DNA of 64,000 bases, taken from assembly GCA_964578835.1 (NCBI GenBank), contig CAZOEL010000018.1, positions 1 to 64,000 on the forward strand. Reading direction: 5' to 3'. This document shows positions 61,782 through 64,000 of the stretch, one piece after another. The stretch's first letter is position 1. Each line of letters starts with the position of its first letter. Position numbers and translations under genes: made by a program. Source of the DNA: CAZOEL01 sp964578835 (lineage in GTDB: Bacteria; Desulfobacterota; Syntrophobacteria; Syntrophobacterales; Syntrophobacteraceae). Below the pieces are notes generated by a model. That model searched no databases. It saw only the letters and a program-made list of their open reading frames with translations, and was not told where the DNA came from.

Positions 61782-62396
61782 TCACGCTCCTTGGAGCTTG
61801 TTTTGAAGCTGCAGCCTTGCCCGCGCGAGCTTCGATCTTAACGTTCCAGGATTATAATTGGTTATGCGGCATATTTCCTCATACGAAAGTCCTTCGATGT
61901 GCCGCAGCACTATGACGGTCCTGTGATCGAGAGAAAGCGAGTTGATAGCCGATTGCAGGATAGCTTCCCGCTCTTTTTCCGTCATAATGGCCAAGGGAGA
62001 TGGAGCAGGGTCCTCGAAGTCACAATCCAGACTTCCCTCCTCCTCTTTGGAATCCGTCCCGAACCGCAGTATTTTACGCCAAAAACGACGCTCGGCGGAA
62101 CAGCGCTTGTTCCTGCAGGTATTCACCGCAATGGCGTAAAGCCAAGTAGAAAAGCTCGATTGGAGCTTGAAGTTTTTAAGCGATCTGAAAACCTTGATGA
62201 AAATTTCCTGAGCGCAGTCGTCAGCATCCTCATGATCTCCAAGCAGTCTGTAACACAGGTTGAAGGTGCGGTCTTTATGCCGCAGCACAAGCCTTTCGAA
62301 CGCCTCCCGATCTCCTGACAAGAAGGCCCCGATATCTTTGATGTCGTCATCTGGCAAACAGTCCGGCATGCGCCTCACATCCACACAAATCATCAC
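61782..62396 (-). CDS. ECF-type RNA polymerase sigma factor
   Basis: The 204-residue sigma factor has region 2 (GDREAFERLVLRHKDRTFNL and DADDCAQEIFIKVFRSL) and region 4 (ILQSAINSLSLDHRTVIVLR, YEEICRITNYNPGTLRSKL). This is the RpoE-like group. An acidic linker (KEEEGSLDCDFEDPAPSP) separates the two regions. ATG 62396 and ATG 62369 are possible starts. The anti-sigma gene follows after 11 bases, indicating a co-regulated pair. Its target promoters are unknown. Confidence 0.93.
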   Translation of the reverse strand: MMICVDVRRMPDCLPDDDIKDIGAFLSGDREAFERLVLRHKDRTFNLCYRLLGDHEDADDCAQEIFIKVFRSLKNFKLQSSFSTWLYAIAVNTCRNKRCSAERRFWRKILRFGTDSKEEEGSLDCDFEDPAPSPLAIMTEKEREAILQSAINSLSLDHRTVIVLRHIEGLSYEEICRITNYNPGTLRSKLARARLQLQNKLQGA

Positions 62397-62612
62397 GACC
62401 CTGCAGATCGCGCCAAAGCCTAAAAGCGCCTCCCCGTTTCATAGTCTCATAATGCAAGGAGTTGATTTTCCGCAGATAAAGCCAACAGCATCGCGCATAA
62501 CGCCTCGAAGCCTTGCTTCACAAGCTCGGTCTTGAGCCTGATTCCATTACATTTAGCATGAAAAAGCATTGAAGGGCAGAGAGATGAAGATGCGCACAAG
62601 GAAGAAATTTTG

Positions 62613-62638
62613 CGTCGGCGGCAAACGCGCCGCCGACG
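62613..62638. terminator. GC-rich hairpin downstream of the large exported-protein gene
   Basis: CGTCGGCGGC (62613-62622) and GCCGCCGACG (62629-62638) form a perfect 10-bp stem about 40 bases after the stop of the 62677 gene. There is no strong U-run on either strand, so it may be an RNA stabiliser or a weak terminator between that gene and the sigma operon. Confidence 0.5.
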
Positions 62639-62676
62639 TTTGAGGAATTGCCCTTGTCTATATTCGACGAAAGCAA

Positions 62677-64000
62677 TCAACGGAAGGTCGGCTCAACTGA
62701 AGGAAGCGTAGCGCCACCAACAGAGCGCACACTGACCGTATCACCCGGAGCAAAATCTACTTTGCCGTTGAATTTCCAGGCCCCGCGCCTATTGACTCGC
62801 GCAACTCCAATCAGATTGTCAAGGCTCGGAGATCCCTTGAATACAGCGATCACCTCCCCGGCCCCCTGAACTGTAGCAGTTCCGGAGAGCACAAGCCTTC
62901 CACGACGCTGTTGAAATACTGATCTATCCACCGTAATGGCGCCATCCGTCGGAGGAGCCGAGGCTGAAGCAACAACAACCGTGGCGCTGTTTTCGCCTCC
63001 AGCCGATGATGTCACTTTCACGACAGCGGGCGGAACAACAAGATTGGGAACGCTCAAGCTTCCGCTAACCAGCGGGCCGAACCCTTCAGCGGTGAGCGTA
63101 GGCGGGGTGAGTCCCTGATCGCTGGAAGAGGCCGAAATATCCAGGGTCTGGGATGCCGGATTGTATACCGCCGAAGAGATGCTCACTACATCTTTGAGCT
63201 GTGCATTGACAGAGTTGGGCGTTCCAAGCGGGTCAACCGTCACGGTAAGGGTCAAGGGCAAAACGGAAGCGTCTGTTAAGGGAATCGTGGCGAAGAACTC
63301 GCCTGCGGCATTCCCGACCATGGGAACAGGAGCGCTCGGCAAGTTCGGAGCCCCGGACACTTCAACTACCGAGCCCACGGGGGCGGTGGCGAAAACGTCG
63401 ACCTGTCCGTCGGTCGTCGTTCTGGCGAAGGTCGCTCGAGCCACGCTGGCCGGGGCCTGCGGCGTTGCGCCGGTAAATATCTTACCCTGCACCACGAATA
63501 GATTCTGCGTCAAATCGATCCCTCCGGGCCCCCTGATCCGGAACGCAGCGCCATTTGGCCCTGGCTGAATTGTGGCTTCGGTGAGGCCGTTTCCGATGAA
63601 GCCTTCAGGCGGAGGAGGGTCGACAGCCGCCAGGAATGGTCCGACGCCGCTAGTCAAAGCGAGCGAGAAGTCACATGGCGCAGCAAAGCAGCCGATATCC
63701 GAGGTGTCGTTGATCTCGTTTCCCGCTCCCACAGCCGCCACATCAAACACCTCCTGTCCATAGGGATGATCCACCGTCCATACGCCGGCTACAGGAACGT
63801 CTATGCGAATGCGGATTCTCCCGAATACAATTTGCTCCCCTATAGCCGGCTCTTCGTTCAAGAACGCCCCTTCCAGCGCCATCACCAGTAACCCGTCCAC
63901 TCCGGAGGCAGGGTCCGTAATAGCTGAATCGGCTGACCAATAGAAGGACTCGCCGCCGACCCCGAGCACTACGGAATCCGGGTTAGCAGGGTCAACCGGA
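62677..64000 (-). CDS. C-terminal part of a large exported beta-rich protein (runs off the window)
   Basis: The frame is open to the right edge and its start lies beyond 64000, so only the last 440 or so codons are seen. The sequence is low in Cys and rich in Gly, Ala, Val, Thr, Ser and Pro, with successive beta domains: FGRIRIRIDVPVAGVWTVDH, VVEVSGAPNLPSAPVPMVGN, SVNAQLKDVVSISSAVYNPA and a C-terminal LVLSGTATVQG domain. There is no anchor at the C-terminus, so it is probably secreted or covers the cell surface. The family is not recognised. A GC-rich hairpin follows. Confidence 0.75.
   Translation of the reverse strand, partial: PVDPANPDSVVLGVGGESFYWSADSAITDPASGVDGLLVMALEGAFLNEEPAIGEQIVFGRIRIRIDVPVAGVWTVDHPYGQEVFDVAAVGAGNEINDTSDIGCFAAPCDFSLALTSGVGPFLAAVDPPPPEGFIGNGLTEATIQPGPNGAAFRIRGPGGIDLTQNLFVVQGKIFTGATPQAPASVARATFARTTTDGQVDVFATAPVGSVVEVSGAPNLPSAPVPMVGNAAGEFFATIPLTDASVLPLTLTVTVDPLGTPNSVNAQLKDVVSISSAVYNPASQTLDISASSSDQGLTPPTLTAEGFGPLVSGSLSVPNLVVPPAVVKVTSSAGGENSATVVVASASAPPTDGAITVDRSVFQQRRGRLVLSGTATVQGAGEVIAVFKGSPSLDNLIGVARVNRRGAWKFNGKVDFAPGDTVSVRSVGGATLPSVEPTFR

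Overview
The window reads like a chromosome segment of an anaerobic, Gram-negative, delta-proteobacterium-like organism (Desulfobacterota; a Syntrophobacter/Syntrophus/Desulfomonile type of lineage is my best guess, by gene style only). Supporting signs are System II cytochrome c biogenesis (ResB/CcsA) next to a complete tatABC set, the selenocysteine elongation factor SelB, a PEP-CTERM protein, CoA-transferase and ADP-forming acyl-CoA synthetase genes typical of syntrophic fermentation and oxidation of organic acids, and lipoprotein and outer-envelope style exported proteins. Genes are dense, mostly well spaced with clear Shine-Dalgarno (SD) sites, and lie on both strands. No tRNA, rRNA or CRISPR array was found inside the window.

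Layout. 1-8.9 kb: a promoter pointing out of the left edge, a thioredoxin-reductase-like flavoprotein lacking the usual NADPH motifs, resB-ccsA-tatA-tatB-tatC-rdgB, a degenerate B12-binding-fold protein, a NifU-like scaffold, an orphan mini flagellar-rod protein and a lipoprotein. 9.4-20.1 kb: ftsH (own terminator), folP, glmM, coaX, LD-carboxypeptidase, serine hydrolase, mpl, queH and a methyltransferase, a peptidoglycan and cofactor run. 20.1-25.9 kb (minus strand): an aminotransferase-hom-proposed homoserine kinase-thioesterase-hisA-yqeY series, an amino-acid biosynthesis operon. 26.2-29.0 kb: selB plus two small conserved genes. 29.0-30.8 kb: a two-gene DUF2145 cassette bounded by strong palindromes. 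30.8-38.6 kb: Kelch protein, a 1,864-residue Ig/PKD/carboxypeptidase-regulatory-repeat protein with a lipase-like domain, and a PEP-CTERM protein. 39.8-52.5 kb: M20 amidohydrolase, acyl-CoA carboxylase beta subunit, a flippase-like membrane protein, then CoA-transferase-GNAT fusion, ADP-forming acyl-CoA synthetase, succinyl-CoA:acetate-type CoA-transferase and nudC. 52.7-57.2 kb: SEC-C/HEAT protein, DtxR-type regulator, prephenate dehydrogenase and a selenoprotein. 57.2-62.4 kb: a signalling block (response regulator, multi-PAS protein, diadenylate-cyclase-like protein, anti-sigma factor, ECF sigma factor). 62.7 kb to the end: the C-terminal part of a large exported protein that runs off the window.

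Two hidden features stand out, both too short or interrupted to appear as ordinary open reading frames. (1) At 56365-56661 (minus) there is a 98-codon gene with an in-frame UGA at codon 64 immediately before a Cys codon; the sequence on both sides of the UGA reads as one continuous protein resembling the AF1514/DUF5619-type family, and a small GG-loop hairpin follows the UGA. With SelB encoded in the same window this is a strong candidate selenoprotein. (2) At 56112-56310 (minus) a consensus-like promoter, an SD-preceded 24-residue peptide with six tyrosines, one tryptophan and one phenylalanine, and a strong intrinsic terminator precede the prephenate dehydrogenase gene tyrA: a textbook-shaped tyrosine attenuator. 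Other notable points are a sigma/anti-sigma/diadenylate-cyclase/PAS operon, nested palindromic repeats, and the flavoprotein without recognisable NADPH-binding residues.
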